A stretch of 64,000 bases of DNA from positions 124,001-188,000 of the forward strand of contig JAAEAF010000266.1 in NCBI GenBank assembly GCA_011037195.1, read 5' to 3'. Within the stretch, counting starts at the first letter, position 1; every line of letters begins with the position of its first letter. The stretch is from Triatoma infestans (lineage: Eukaryota; Arthropoda; Insecta; Hemiptera; Reduviidae). Made by a program: the position numbers and the translations under genes. Below the pieces are notes generated by a model that was not told the origin of the DNA, made no database searches, and saw only the letters and a program-made list of their open reading frames with translations. Of this stretch, positions 9,961 to 22,700 are shown one piece after another.

Positions 9961-11788
9961 TAATAATCTCCAATGTTGTAATTACATTCGTTACTTCTAG
10001 TCTTGTAAATGATACCATGCTCTTTAGCCCTAAGTGTGATTAAACATTCTATCCCCTCCACTATTGGATGGTAGCATGGTGTCCCTGTTTCTATATAAAA
10101 TTTAAAAACTTGAAAACATTAATATCTTATCGATAAATGTTTTTAGATTCAACAAATTTAGTAAAACATATCCTTAGAGGTTGTTAATAATGAACTGGAA
10201 TATCGCAGAGGTTTACTTGTTTTAAATAATAGCGGTGAAACTTGCCTTTTGAATGAATAAAATGTTTTGAAAAACTGGGGCACGAACAAATGGACCAAAT
10301 ATTACTGGCCTCAAGATATAGAAAATATGTTTGACCAAATGTGACAAGAATGGCGAAACGAAGTGAAATGGCAACTTTGTAACAATAAAAAAAAATTAGT
10401 AAAATGTTTGCGCATTCCGTTGTTCGTATGTACTGTGTGTATTTTTAATCAACTCTTTAGAATTTAAAGTTCGTCCGCCCTATTTTCTATCCTATAACCA
10501 TTACCATTTTTCTGTCTATTTATGGTGACCAAATACGATCAACTGCAATAACCCTTATGGCAATTCACTGATGTTTGGAGATTTTAAATGGGAATCACCG
10601 GGAGAAACAGAAACAATACCACTGTTATTTATTTGTAAGAAAAACAAAAATGAGCGAATAGATGACGCGGAAAAAATCGTTCGAAATGGCCGCAGATTCT
10701 GAACCATTTTTAGCTGATTTCATCCGGAAGAGACATCTATCGAAAAATAAAGGACTGACAAAAAAAAAACACTAATTTTAGTTTTGTAAATAAATAACAC
10801 TAAGTAAATGTTTTTGTAAATTTATTTTAGTTTGGGTTTAGTTAGTTTAGATTAGTTTATAAATTTAGTCAAGTAAATGTTTTTTAAAATTTTGCCTGCC
10901 ATATTTCCGTGGACTTTAAATCGCTTCTCTTGTTAGCTACATACTCGTAAATTGATTTTCGTCATTCTTTATGATTTCTTGATTATAATATTCTTTGAGA
11001 GAAATAACACTGGTCTTTGTATTTAAGCACTACGGCAAACCGCGTATCAGTTCATAGAGATAAGAAAAACTCTAGAGATCGCCTGAAAACGACCTTTAAT
11101 ATAGGACGAAGTGAGCTGTAGGAGAGGACCGTCAACAAGCACTGCGCTGCATTAGCACAAAGAGAAGTGTAGCATTACTGAAAAGGACCATTGGTGCACA
11201 GATAACCAGTATTAAAGCCGGCCTGTTCTAGATAGTTTGCCAAATGAAGTCTTGAGAATTTCCTTAGATGAGGCTAACACCGTTGGCTGAACGCATCCTT
11301 TTCAGATTAATTCTTCCTTATCTGCCGCTATTTTTTTACAAGTTTTCTAACCGGTCTTCTTGTCTTCTTTAGCTGGTTTCGTAATCAGTAGATTTTTCTT
11401 GCTGTTTCATTTTTTTTGCTGGTTCGGCTTTTGTTCTTCTGAGCTGGCTGGAGCTGCTGAAAATATTTCTTGAGGCTGAGTTTGGCCGGCCAAACCGTCT
11501 TATATAGCTGATGTGGAGCCCGCGCATTACAATTTGGCTGTCCAACAACTACAAAGGCCAGTCAGCCTGATCCAGTAATCAAAAACCCAAGTTCTAAAAA
11601 GAATTTATTAAATTTTCATTTATTTATTTACTTTTACAGATAAAGTTTCAAAAGAAAATATAATTTATAAAATTTTACAGATCATTTCTCAATCACTAAG
11701 ATTAAGTTGTTACAGATGTATATATAATTTGGAGGTAACTATCAGGAATAGGTCGTAAAAAAAACAAACAAAAAAAACAACTATCTAG
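9961..11788. other. Unassigned stretch
   Basis: Nothing could be assigned with confidence. Around 11300-11520 the minus strand has a lysine-rich reading frame with stops and an upstream TATATAAG, but I could not match it to a known protein. Confidence 0.5.
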
Positions 11789-11824
11789 TCATCGTTTCGA
11801 TGTATTTAACATCTTCATCAAGAC
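11789..11824 (-). ncRNA. Degenerate hammerhead-like motif
   Basis: The minus strand has TTGATGA, a stem (AGATGT...ACATC), GAAAC and GATGAC. The first core base is T instead of C, which should abolish cleavage in a true hammerhead. Included because the same arrangement recurs in the Penelope-like region that follows. Confidence 0.25.
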
Positions 11825-12399
11825 TTATGTACAATACAGAAAGTATACCAATCTACAGGCAAGGTATAAAGATATGAGTAGAGATTATGGCCTACGTATA
11901 TATTGATATGGAAATTATTACCTCAGTTTGGATGTTTATCTAATATGCGACATATAAGTTGGTTGCATGTGAACCCTGCATTTGTAATTAACTAGACTGC
12001 ACAATTGTATACAGGACTTATCATATGCTTGTAGCACCCAACATAATGGACTACTAGTTTAAACTATTCAGGTCATACTTGCTGACATAAAAATAAGGTT
12101 ACAAACTACAATTATTGAGGTTGCATATTTTCTAGATCAGATATAACAAAGTGAAGATATAAAAATAAAGACAATAACTATAAACAATATATTTTTACAA
12201 TATTATTGTTAAATTATCTATTTCCATTTTAAAACCTGTTAATCAGGTTGCGTAGCTATTGCTCAGTGTCTGGGATTCTGTTTTAGATAGAATTCTTATG
12301 TTTTTTAAAATTCGTATTATTTCCATAATATTGCGCTTGCAATAATTATTTTGATGTGTAAGGATTTTGTATTTTCAAAATTACATTTGGGTTGTAAGT

Positions 12400-12789
12400 T
12401 CTAAATGGTGGTTTACCAAGGAGCTGCAATTAATGGAATCTTTTTTTTGCTTTTTGGTCATATTCGTGTTGATATAAATTCTCATATTGAGATATTTACC
12501 CAATACATACTTTGTCACATCCCTTGCAAGGAATACTGTAGGCAACATTGCACTTTTCCATAAGAGAGACTTGACTTTTAGATCTGTGAAGAATTTGTAT
12601 AGTTTGTAGCTTTTTGGCTGGCTGCTTCAGAATTTTGTTCAATTTTTCTGAAAGACATTGAATATTAGGAAAAGAGTAAAATTGTGTTGGTGTATGCTTA
12701 TTTTCATCCTGCGTGCTAATGGAGTTATTTTGGTTTACTAAGTTATTTACTAGATATTTTGGGAAGTTGTTGGCTGTAAGAATTTTCAT
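12400..12789 (-). pseudogene. Penelope-like element: RT end and GIY-YIG endonuclease start
   Basis: The minus frame of 97 aa ends NVAYSIPCKGCDKVCIG, the junction motif where Penelope-like polyproteins enter the GIY-YIG domain (usually VY.I.C..C...YIGQT). Before it, IQCLSEKLNKILKQPAKKLQTI matches the RT-to-endonuclease linker (I.GLSEKL..I). Past the frame's stop, 12480-12400 still reads YQHEYDQKAKK and then LLGKPPFRTYN, a degenerate continuation of the endonuclease. Active enzymes nick the target for RT priming. The YIG tyrosine is Cys here (V-C-I-G), and the frame is broken. Confidence 0.65.
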
Positions 12790-12949
12790 AACTTTTTTAA
12801 AGTTTTTTGATGGAATTGTGGAGAGCTCAGATGCGAGGCTTTGGAAAGTAAAGTCTTTGCCATATTTATTTTCTGATGGAAAGGATGATGGGAATTATAA
12901 TTTAAGTATCTCTGTGAGTTGGTGGGTATTTGCCACCAATTGTGAGTAC

Positions 12950-13240
12950 ATATATATAAACATCAGAGATATTTTCCGTGATAGCCTGCTTCTTTTTGTG
13001 CTCATCGACCGGTTTCGGGCGTTCTCCCATCATCAGGATCTTTTTGTCAAACAGTGTAATAATATAGACTTGCACAGAGCAAATAACAACAGAGTGTATC
13101 AACTGTATTTGCTCTGTGCAAGTCTATGTTATTACACTGTTTGATAAAAACATTCTGATGTTGGTCGAACGCCCGAAACCGGTCGATTATCACAAAAAGA
13201 AGCAGGCCATCACGGAAAATGTCTCTGATACTATTGTATG
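12950..13240. repeat. Palindrome of two head-to-head hammerhead-like units
   Basis: Arms of about 125 bp (12962-13085 and 13107-13232) are imperfect reverse complements, meeting at a short centre near 13096. Each arm ends outside with a CATCAGAGA.ATTTTCCGTGAT-type block and inside with GCAAGTCTATGTTATTACACTG or its complement. Each arm contains the GAAACCGGTC core (minus strand 13003-13039, plus strand 13151-13190). The plus-strand unit has a damaged CTGATGT box. Confidence 0.65.
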
Positions 13241-13784
13241 TGTTTGTATATTTTCTGCATATTTTTGAGATGATATGTTATTATGTGCGATATTCACTAA
13301 CTTTTTTTATGTATAATCTGCAATCATGATGACTGGATCAATGTGATGTCATCAATGTGAAGATGAGGTTTTCTTCAAATTAGATTTATTTCATCATTGT
13401 TTCCGAATAAATTTCTACTTCCTTCTTCCTTCAAGTTTCATAGATTCCTACTTTCTGGGGAATGGTTTTTTAATTTTTGGAAAAACAATTTCAGAACATC
13501 ATGCTTAGTCAAAATTAAAAGATTTCCTTTTGTATCATGACCTAAAAGATTTCATAATCTTGACCGATTTTTCCTCGACATTCATGCTTTGCATACTTGA
13601 TGGGTTTGGTTCAAATCGCACATGAAAATCCAGCGCTCGAGAACAAGAAGATGACAAATGTAGAATAAGAAGTAAGATTTTAAGTCTTACAAACTTACCA
13701 AAATGTCTATGTATAGATTAGCTGCAGTGTCTGCCCCAATAGACCAAACATCATTAATAGCAACGTTTACAGATCTATGCATTG

Positions 13785-14025
13785 AACAATCAAACATTTA
13801 CACAGGACAAACTGGCTCACATCATGCAGTGACACACGCATGTTGTATTAAGACGGAATGTAGTATCAGCACTAGCGGAACATGACACACCTCATCATAT
13901 ACACGCATTTAATACAACTGTGTCACCTTCAGGATCTGAACAAACTACTAACAAACTGCGCTTGATCTACATCCACAAACATGACCAGCAAGACTATTCA
14001 GCAGCAAAATTGCACGGTTAGAATG
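13785..14025 (+). pseudogene. Penelope-like GIY-YIG endonuclease fragment
   Basis: NIYTGQTGSHHAVTHACC (13790-13850) resembles the start of the GIY-YIG domain, with YTGQTG for YIGQTG. In other frames the continuation reads SALAEHD...HHIHAFN and then LRLIYIHKHDQQD, matching the C-terminal S-A-L-A-E-H and E-I-H-K-H blocks of Penelope-like endonucleases. At least two frameshifts are needed. It lies between the two hammerhead-like palindromes and on the opposite strand from the fragment at 12400-12789, so the locus holds at least two inverted pieces. Confidence 0.6.
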
Positions 14026-14109
14026 CTGTATGTGAATGTTGGTCGAACTAACATAACTGGCCATCTTGCATACATGCTGCTCGACGATTGGTGGGTATTT
14101 ACCACCAAT

Positions 14110-14395
14110 TCAAGTACATATATATGAACATCAGGGACATTTTCCATAGCCTGCTTCTTTTTGTGGTAATCGACCGGTTTCGGGCGTTCGTCCATCATCA
14201 GAATGGTTTTGTCAAACAGTGTAATAACATAGACTTGCACAGAGCAATTACAGTTGATACACTCTGTTGTTATTTGCTCTGTGCAAGTCTATGTTATTAC
14301 ACTGTTTGACAAAAACATCCTGATGATGGGCAAACGCCCGAAACCGGTCGATGACCACAAGCAGGTTATCACGGAAATGTCTCTGATGCTTTCCA
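14110..14395. repeat. Second palindrome of head-to-head hammerhead-like units
   Basis: Arms at about 14120-14246 and 14272-14386 are near-perfect reverse complements with a centre of about 25 bp. The sequence is homologous to the palindrome at 12950-13240, so the structure is a repeat family rather than a chance fold. The copies lie 1.16 kb apart in the same arrangement. Confidence 0.7.
14316..14353 (+). ncRNA. Best-preserved hammerhead-like motif
   Basis: The order is CATC (stem I), CTGATGA box, TGGGC-AAAC-GCCC (stem II, with one extra T), GAAA box, CCGGTC, GATG (stem I partner). Both core boxes are intact. CATC pairs with GATG and GGGC with GCCC. Stem III is the self-complementary ACCGGT with no loop, which favours action as a dimer, as described for Penelope-like hammerheads. 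The unpaired T before stem II is a departure from the consensus. Confidence 0.45.
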
Positions 14396-14399
14396 GCTC

Positions 14400-17300
14400 T
14401 GCGGAACAAATCACCACAGCAGCATATATATAATTTTGTAGTTTAATATTACATTTTGATCAATAATATTCAAAATATAGAGTGGCCAGCTTAAGTATAG
14501 CTTGAGAACTTAATTGTGGAATCTCAACGGTTGCTAGCTCCGCCCATTGCCATAACCTACACAGCAGTATCGTCAATTAGCTCCGCCACAGTTCCACAAT
14601 CAAGTTGTCAAGCAATACCGGACTATTTTTGTTCACAGAAAGGTTACAATTTAATCTTATTTGTAAACGAAAGTCGTTATTCCTTCCTTTAAAAAAAGTC
14701 ATCTGTTTGACTTATTTTAAAATGTATTATATTTTTATTAATAGTTTGTTTTCCCAGTTTCTTTTTTCTTAAGAAAATTCTTTATATCTGAAAATAAGGT
14801 TATTTCGATTTTCGGCAAGAGAAAAATGATGCTAAGTTGAAAATTGTAATTTATAGTTTTTTTGTATAATAAGTATTTTGAAGGAAGATATAAGATACCG
14901 CTCTGTAAGGAATGATTAAACAAAGAGTAGAATTTAATGTAAATATACATATGACTGTTTTACATAGAAATCGCCATGATACCTTCAGAATGTAAAATGG
15001 GTTTGATTTTTCAGACTGTTAACCAAGTAAATAGTTGTTGTTTAGTTTGTTAGAAGTAATAGCTGTTTTCAGACACCTGTATGAAAGTGGAGCTACTTTC
15101 TTGATTTATTTCTATCAGCTTCTTATTCGAATAAAAAGAACTTATTTACCTGTTCAATTAAGGGGCAAAAAAGTATCTGTTAATATGAGTCTGATCAATT
15201 GTTAAGTTTAGACAAATAAAACTTAAAATGCATGATCGCAATTTCATCTTCTTATGGGGTCTAATTGGATTTAGTAAATTATTTCAATTTGATTCAAGCG
15301 CATGAACATCTAGTTCGTTTATTACTACTGCAAAACTATATAATTTAAGGATTGCTATGTTATTACTACAATATACAAGATCGGAGTGCTGCGGTCTATG
15401 GACAAGTAAGTGCGAGACAGAAACTAAGGAAAAGAAGAAGATTCAGCAATTTTAATGGGGGGGGGGATATATCAGAATCCAAACCATATTCATATACCTA
15501 CGGTACAGAAATTTGGACTGTGAAACTATATGAAGCACATGAACTCCCTAGGGACTGCTTAGGCAGGAAGCTCCTTTGTAGCTTTCGTTAGCTATAATGG
15601 AGTAAACACTGTTTACATACAGTTCCAATACAAAATGTATTCTGCCTATAATTTTGTTGTCTGTAAAATTAATTAAAGGACATCGTGTGCAGGTATCCAA
15701 TGACCTGGATGGTCCTGTGGAGTGATTTGTAACATATTATTAAAAAAAACAAAATATTGTTACATTATTGAGTAATATAAAAATGTGCTGTACAAGATTA
15801 TTTATAAATGTTCCATAAGAGTCTGCCCAATGGTGTTTCTTGATTTATCATAAAATCTTCTGATTCAGATTATTTATTTTATATTGTAACATTTATAAAT
15901 ATGTAAATAGGTTGTCCTTATAAATTTACTTATAAAATAGACTTATTATAATGTAATAGAACTTACACTATATTAACCAAATAGATCTTAGATCTTTCAA
16001 AAAATCATTTAAACCCCTGTTTTGCACTTTTTCTGTAGGTTATGTAGGTAAAACTGTACAGCGGTGCATCTGTAGTGGTAGTCATTTTTCCAGTGGCCTT
16101 GTTGCCACGATAATTGCTATCTGTATCAATCTTCTATACGGGGAAGTGTACTAGCCACTTCTTCCTCAAGCATGGCCCAACAACACTTACCGAACATGTG
16201 GCCTCCAGAGATAGCTTTGGTTTAACATACCTACAGGTATGGGGGCTAGGCCGAATTTTAAAACTTAAATTATAAACAAAATTGAATTTATTTATTAAAA
16301 TGTTATATCGTCTCCCCAGAATACTACAAAATACAATGTGTTATAAAGAATTGTAACCTAACTTATGCCTACCTAACTTGCTTTCCTCACACTAGTTATA
16401 TTATATGGCAGCACATAACTTACTACTAGCTTAACCAGGCAAACTTGAGCTCACCGACTTGCTAACGCTAACTCGCACATCTCCTGGTATATTTGTTTAA
16501 ATTTTTAGACAATAAGACTCTCAGGCCATTATTAATAGAGAGTTTTGCTATTTGGGGATTTTATTCTTCTAAAATAGAGAATGGTTGGCAGTACTGTATT
16601 ACAACAGCAATAGATCAGCTGACTAAAATATATATTATGTGTAAGACCCTTATCTTCAGAAGAGATTTAACCTTCATTAGCTTTTCCATTAATTCCTCTA
16701 TCTTAAAAAATGTGATCTATCAGAAATTTGATGAAAATACTTTGAAAACAAAAATAAAACACCATTTTGACATAAGAATTTTATTTTTTTAAATTTTAAT
16801 ATAATTTAAATTAGTAAAATGTTTTTCCTTTAGAATTATATTTATGTTAATTTAATGGTTATTAATGTTCGTATTATTACTTATTTATTCTTAAATTACA
16901 TCCGTACAAATCTTAAATTTTATTGTTAATCCGTTTTATTTATTGTTTTAATATTATATTGAAATTAACGAAATAATCTAATTTTTTTGAAATGGTATTC
17001 AAATCGTCTGGCCATTACCGTACAAACATCTCATTGTAATATTTTTTGTTTTTTTAGTTATAAGGATATCCAAGATTTTGTGAAAAATTGTTATTTTACC
17101 TCAAAAATTTAATGTAAATATCTTACTTGTAATAATTGTAAAGTAAATATATTTATATGTATATATATATATATATATATTTACATGTATTTATACAGTG
17201 ATTACAATCACAATTATTGGCATTACTTTAAAAATTAAGTACTGTAAAGTAAATGAAAGAAGAAATGTAGCTTCCAGTATATTTAATTTTGTGATTTTTC

Positions 17301-18329
17301 TGAAAAACAAACATTTCTATTTAAACCAAAATAAAAGTTACACATTTTATTTGTAATTAATGAACGAACATGTTTTATTTGCTAGATCAGTATTTTGCAC
17401 AGGGCTATTTGATGTGTAGAGATGAGCAAAACTAGTTGTTCAATATGAAAGCAACTAGGCTAGTGAGTAGCTGTTATTTTGGATGTCCGCTGACAGGGTA
17501 AGGACTCCTACAGGAACAAATTGTTTTACTGCTGAGTAAGTAAGTGTATATCAGAAAATGTCGGGTTGAACAGATAGATAGACATGTTGGCTATTTGATT
17601 GAAATAAAAACATAAAAATTATATTTTGTCTTAATTAAATAATTTTTTTGGACAGGTCTCTTTCCTCTCTCAATATTTTATAAAAATAACAACCTCTCTT
17701 TTCTTTTACATCAGTTCTCCCACTTTTATCACGCATCATTCTGTTGTTTACTTAAATTTAATTATATAGTAATTTTAATTAAATTTCCTAATGCTTTATT
17801 TATTTTAAGTATAATTGATTTCCAATCGTTTAAAATAAATAAATAACGAAAGAAGACAAAATATAATTGCCTTTATATATTTGTTCGTCATTAGCAGTAA
17901 TTATGAAGATGTTATAAATAAAATTAATAATACATTATTATTATTATGTTTACCAATGTTATTAGATTCTTTTCAAAAACTAAAATAAATAAATCTCATA
18001 GAATCAATATTAAGTTGTCTTTATTTATAAACTCAACAGTTTTTGACAGGGAAATATAAATTAGGACAAATCTTTTCAAACAATCTAGCAGAACAGATGG
18101 CCATCAGACAATGGGTGCCAACAAAAGTAACACAGTTCAAACGGATTGTATGCTTACTTTACTGAGGATCACAAATCTAAATTTATACGCCCAACTAACT
18201 GAAGAAATTATTGACAACTTATTGTTGACTAACTATCATAGCTTCAACAAACAAGGGCATTTCACAACAATAAATCAATTTATTGTTATATTGAACTGAT
18301 ATGTTGTGTGTGGGGGGAGGGGTTAGTGA
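14400..18329. other. AT-rich stretch, nothing firmly assigned
   Basis: Includes a TA microsatellite near 17155-17182 and a G run at 15460. Several short open frames (15352-15591, 16493-16792, 18111-18299) have no recognisable motif. No RNA gene was recognised. Confidence 0.5.
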
Positions 18330-19010
18330 GGGATCTCAGGATCTGGGAAGGTTCTAGGAAGAGTATATATCTTCCTTCAACACCTAGTAACTACCCAGGC
18401 TTCCAAATTCTCTGGATGATAGCATCGCACTCCGTAAGGAGTTTTATTGGAGCCCATCCATAATCTCACAGAATCTACAGGTGCTCTCGTGTTCTAGGCC
18501 TAGCTTCATCAAGTGAGTCTACAATGCCCTGGGAGGAAGCCTACTTTGACATATGCAGGCTTCAGTTCTGGAGGGTTTTCCAGAGTTGGCTTCTATGTTC
18601 TTCCTGAAGAGCCTTATTCCAAAGAAGGGTGAGGCCCTAAAAAGGGAGTGCAGCGCCTTTCCTTGCCAGGGTATCAATCATTTCATTTCCTTCCACGCCT
18701 ACATGCCCTGGTTCTCAAAATGGGGGTTGGCATACCATTTTTGAGCCGATGACACATGATCTCAGTGCTTCAATGACGGCGTGGCCATCGGATAGAATTA
18801 CGATTACCTAATTTCGATATTTCCTATCGAGGTTAAACTGAACACACCTTCAAACTGCGTAAATTTCCGCTTGGAAGATGCTGGGAAACTTGCCCATAGG
18901 CTCCCGAGTATCTGGACATTGTCCCAAACACTCCGGCCCTCAGTCTTCTCAGAGGTCCTTAACCAATCTGTATTTCATACAATGGCCTGATATTGAAACT
19001 GGTAAGTAGA
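18330..19010 (-). pseudogene. LINE RNase H domain remnant
   Basis: The minus strand gives AEIYAVCRCVQFNLDR (the E-containing block), VIVILSDGHAVIEALRSC (where active enzymes read SDSQAAL..L), and PGHVGVEGNEMIDTLARKGA (the PGH.G..GNE..D.LA block). Stops lie between blocks and a small frame change precedes PGHVG. The remainder toward 18330 fits a decayed C-terminal tail. Full enzymes of this type degrade the RNA strand in RNA-DNA hybrids during LINE insertion. The clade is not resolved; the I/R1/LOA lineages carry such domains. Confidence 0.65.
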
Positions 19011-19236
19011 TTTTATAGATATCACCTTAAGTAATTGAAAATTATTGATAATATATAGATGAAATAATGGCAATTACTATTCAGCAATGATATTCTACAA
19101 TTTGTATGCATAATTAGGGGTATGTATGAGTCAATATACAAGTGACTAAAACCAACAACAAACCAGAACTATTTATTGGCAAGGGAATGGATAGTTATTT
19201 TCTTTCCCCAAAAAGTGACACAAAAATTGAAGCATG

Positions 19237-19755
19237 ATAACATCTGCGATTTTATCCGTCATAGCATGCTTCTTTTTGTGGGTTCTGACCGGTTTCGGAT
19301 TTTCACCATCGTCAGAGTAAGGTTTTTAATCAATTGTAGAGAGATGACTTAAACTTTGTGTTTACATCACAAACGACACTGGTTGCTTGTTTGTGGGGAG
19401 GTTATGAAGTATATAGTTATTTGTATAAAGTACTTTTTAAATTTCCTAACGCCCCCCGCATTAAAATACCATGACAAAACACATTGTAACTTACACTATA
19501 TAACACCTTTACTAAAAGACAATTTTAAATTTCCTTTTAATAGACATTACTTATTATATTATATACTAATAGTTATATTTTTACTTATATAATCTTATAA
19601 CCTCCCACAAAACAATCAACCAGTGTCGTTTGTGATATAAACATATAGTTTATATCCCTCAACACGAACTATCAAAAACCTTACTGCGACGATGGATGAA
19701 AATCCGAAACCGGTAAGAACCAAAAAACTGAAGCATGCTATGACGGATAAAATCA
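19237..19755. repeat. Inverted pair of hammerhead-like units with a spacer
   Basis: Left arm 19237-19405 and right arm 19590-19755 are imperfect reverse complements. Shared blocks include ATTTTATCCGTCATAGCATGC and GACCGGTTTCGGATTTTCA on the left, with complements on the right. The left unit (minus strand, 19281-19320) has CTGACGA...GAAACCGGTC with an intact core. The right unit (19681-19720) has an interrupted box. The spacer of about 185 bp is AT-rich and unassigned. Confidence 0.6.
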
Positions 19756-22700
19756 TGGATGATTAAAGTTCATTTCATTCTGGGACTGGAAAAAAAATGT
19801 AGCTCTAAGCTAACAGAAACCGTACGCTTGAAATAACACTAATGTTGTCGCTTCTATGATTCAAGAGTATTTATGGCATTGGAAAAAAATTACCAATTTT
19901 TCAGATGAATAAATAGAAAAGGTAAAAAAAGTATTAGCATGAGTTTTATAGAGAAAAATAAAGTGATCAAGCATCTCATATCACTGACAAATATACATAA
20001 TAATAATGAACAACATAAACAACTGTATTACAAAAAAATTGCATAATGATTAAACAAATTTTCCCTTTTCTAAAACTTGCAACAATCACTTAGCATAAAA
20101 TAACATTTCAATTTATGAATATTTATTTTATTTTATTTTTTATTGTTAATTATTATTTAATAAGAATGGTAACATTTATTTGTGTTTTTTATATTATATT
20201 TTAACTCACATATTATATAAGGTAGACTTAATAAGATGGTAACACTGCACAAGTAAACCTGCGCAATTCACGCCTGGATATAACTGAACCAGGTGTGTTT
20301 GAAGGTAGGTTTAAGGTGAATTTGCGATAAATATTTTGAATACTAATAACATCAAAAATTATTATTTAATCTAGCCATTTAAAAATGAAAGAGAAAAAGT
20401 TATTTTCAGCAAATGATACTTCACGCTCGTATAGTTATTAACACATATATAGAAGGTTAGGTTATGGGTTCACAGCTTCATATTTTTTCTTTTAAATATT
20501 TATAATTCTATAGAAAATATATATTACATAAAATATATATATATAATAATAATATAATAATATTTTACTATATTGATATATGTATAGTATAAATTGAACA
20601 ATGAAACCAAGTTAAATGTTGGACCCGCATCTCCTCTCTTGGATAACTTTACATATGAAAATAATCCCTACAATAAAATGAAATAAAACTATTATTATTA
20701 GTTATTTAGCATTACATTTAAAAATTGTATATTTACAACGGAAAGACATCAGTAAATATTAGAAATATCTCTATTAAGTAAAGAGTTTTCAACATTTAAA
20801 AAATTAATCTTGGGCATGCATATAATTTTATGAATTATTTATTATTTAAAAAATAAATAAATGATGAGTCCAGATATTTTAATTTATTTTGTACAGAATC
20901 TTTTTTAGTTTCCATGTTTTCACATTGATTATTGGTTTTCGTTATTATAAAAGTTTTTAGAAGCAAATATTAATATCATTAACATTGATTTTGTTAATAT
21001 TCAAAATAATATATTAAAAACTTTGCAAGTCAAGTAAACCCATCTGGAATCCTAATTTTAGATTTTGTGGAATAATAGCTGTTTGTGGTTTTATTTCAAA
21101 GAGAAATACATAGTGTCTTACTTGTAACTGCGAAAAAGTAAAAGCAGAAAACAATGGTTAAGTTTGTTTTAAAATATTCATTTGGCAAACTGTATTTTAA
21201 TTATTTAATTTGACTTTTGATGTCAAGTATTATCACCAGATCGAATATGGCTGCAAGCTTTGATTATCATGGATACAGATTTTATCGTTTTTCGATTAGC
21301 AAGTCATCCAACAAGTTGTCTTGAAAAAAATTCTTAAAACATTTTCATATCTATAAGCAAGGAAACTATTAAATGAGCTTATTACTTTGAAAGAGGTCCA
21401 AGTCTATTTTTGAAAACAGCAATCATAGTTAATATAACTCGGGGGAGTGAAGTTGTTCGCCACCGAGATTGTTCTCACGTGCCCTCTGGATAACCTACTA
21501 AATGAACAACGTCATCATCTTCTAGGTTTCCGCGGCCATTTCCAAGAAAAACACTTGAGTTTTTGGGTTGAGATCGCGTCATGGTTAGCTAGAAACCGAC
21601 GTTTCGCCCATGTTGCAATGAACCTCTTCAGGGTCGTTACACCTTAATTAAGGCACATATTCACTTTCATCATCGCCAGCGATTTCATAGTGGGTCGCGC
21701 GACATGGATTGGTAGAATAGCCAAAGTCATGGCGTAGGAAAAAAAGTTAATATAATTCAAAATTATCAATTTATTGTCGAAGAAAATTCTGGTAATATGA
21801 TATTGATAAAAGATTATTTGAAAAAAAAAATTCGCAATGACAGAAAATTGACTCATTCTATTTTCAAAATAAAACAACGAAAAAAAAAGATGGCATTTTA
21901 ACTTAACACCAACCATCTACTTTTGAACAGTGGTAAATGCAAAAATCTTATAGAATTATAATAATGAGAAACATAGAAATCAAAACAAGTATGTTGCAGT
22001 AATAGAACTTAATTACTTGATTTCACCAAAGAAAATGGCAAACATTATCAAGTGTAGAATAAAGTTATATGCAGAATACAATATTATCATTGAAAAGGTA
22101 ACTATCTATACGTATACTAGATACAAATCGAAAACATAGATTGAGCTGATATAATAATTTCAACCAGTTTACCTGAATTTCAATCTATAATTATACCTGA
22201 ACACATAAATAAACATTATTCCTACCATGTCCTAAATTCTTTCTAAACAAGAGAATTTGTTTTTATGAATATGAACTTGGTAAATTGCACAATTTTCCCT
22301 AATGCGTTCAAGTGTTAATGGCACTTTAATAATGTGAGTTGTACATGGTTGTTTATCATTAGCATTACCTCTGAAAAATCGCAGAGAGGTAAATACAAAT
22401 CAATCCAAATTCTCTGGAAAAGATTTAATGAAACATTTTAGAAAGTTGAAATATGATGAAAAAGGGGCCCCCTCTGTTAGGGAATAATTTAGGTTAGTCA
22501 GACATTCCTTCCTTCTCAAAATAAATAAAGAAGAGGATGTAATCATCAGTGGCGGGTCAAGTTGGGCGTTCTTTCCCTCCTCCCCAATATGTGAAAGGAA
22601 TCCTATCAGTAGTAGCTAACTTTTCTAATTAATAGATATACAGAAGGTATAATTGTTATAAACACTAAAACACACTAAAGTTTATAAACACTAAAATTTT

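Noticed and set aside
9798..10043. Plus-strand 81-aa frame
   Set aside because: It is the antisense of an RTE 3' end with its (GAA)n tail.
11300..11520. Lysine-rich minus frame with an upstream TATATAAG, briefly considered as a histone-H1-like pseudogene
   Set aside because: Multiple stops and no recognisable globular domain; similarity is only compositional.
12713..13144. 143-aa plus-strand frame
   Set aside because: Runs antisense through the Penelope-like endonuclease and into a palindrome; no protein motif of its own.
16010..16260. Possible GIY-YIG piece reading VGYVGKTVQRC
   Set aside because: Only a few residues match and there is no supporting flank; too weak to call.
17155..17185. 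(TA)n run as a regulatory site or origin
   Set aside because: An ordinary microsatellite in AT-rich DNA; nothing else supports a function.
21447..21647. 66-aa frame
   Set aside because: Overlaps the antisense of a hammerhead-like motif; no protein similarity recognised.
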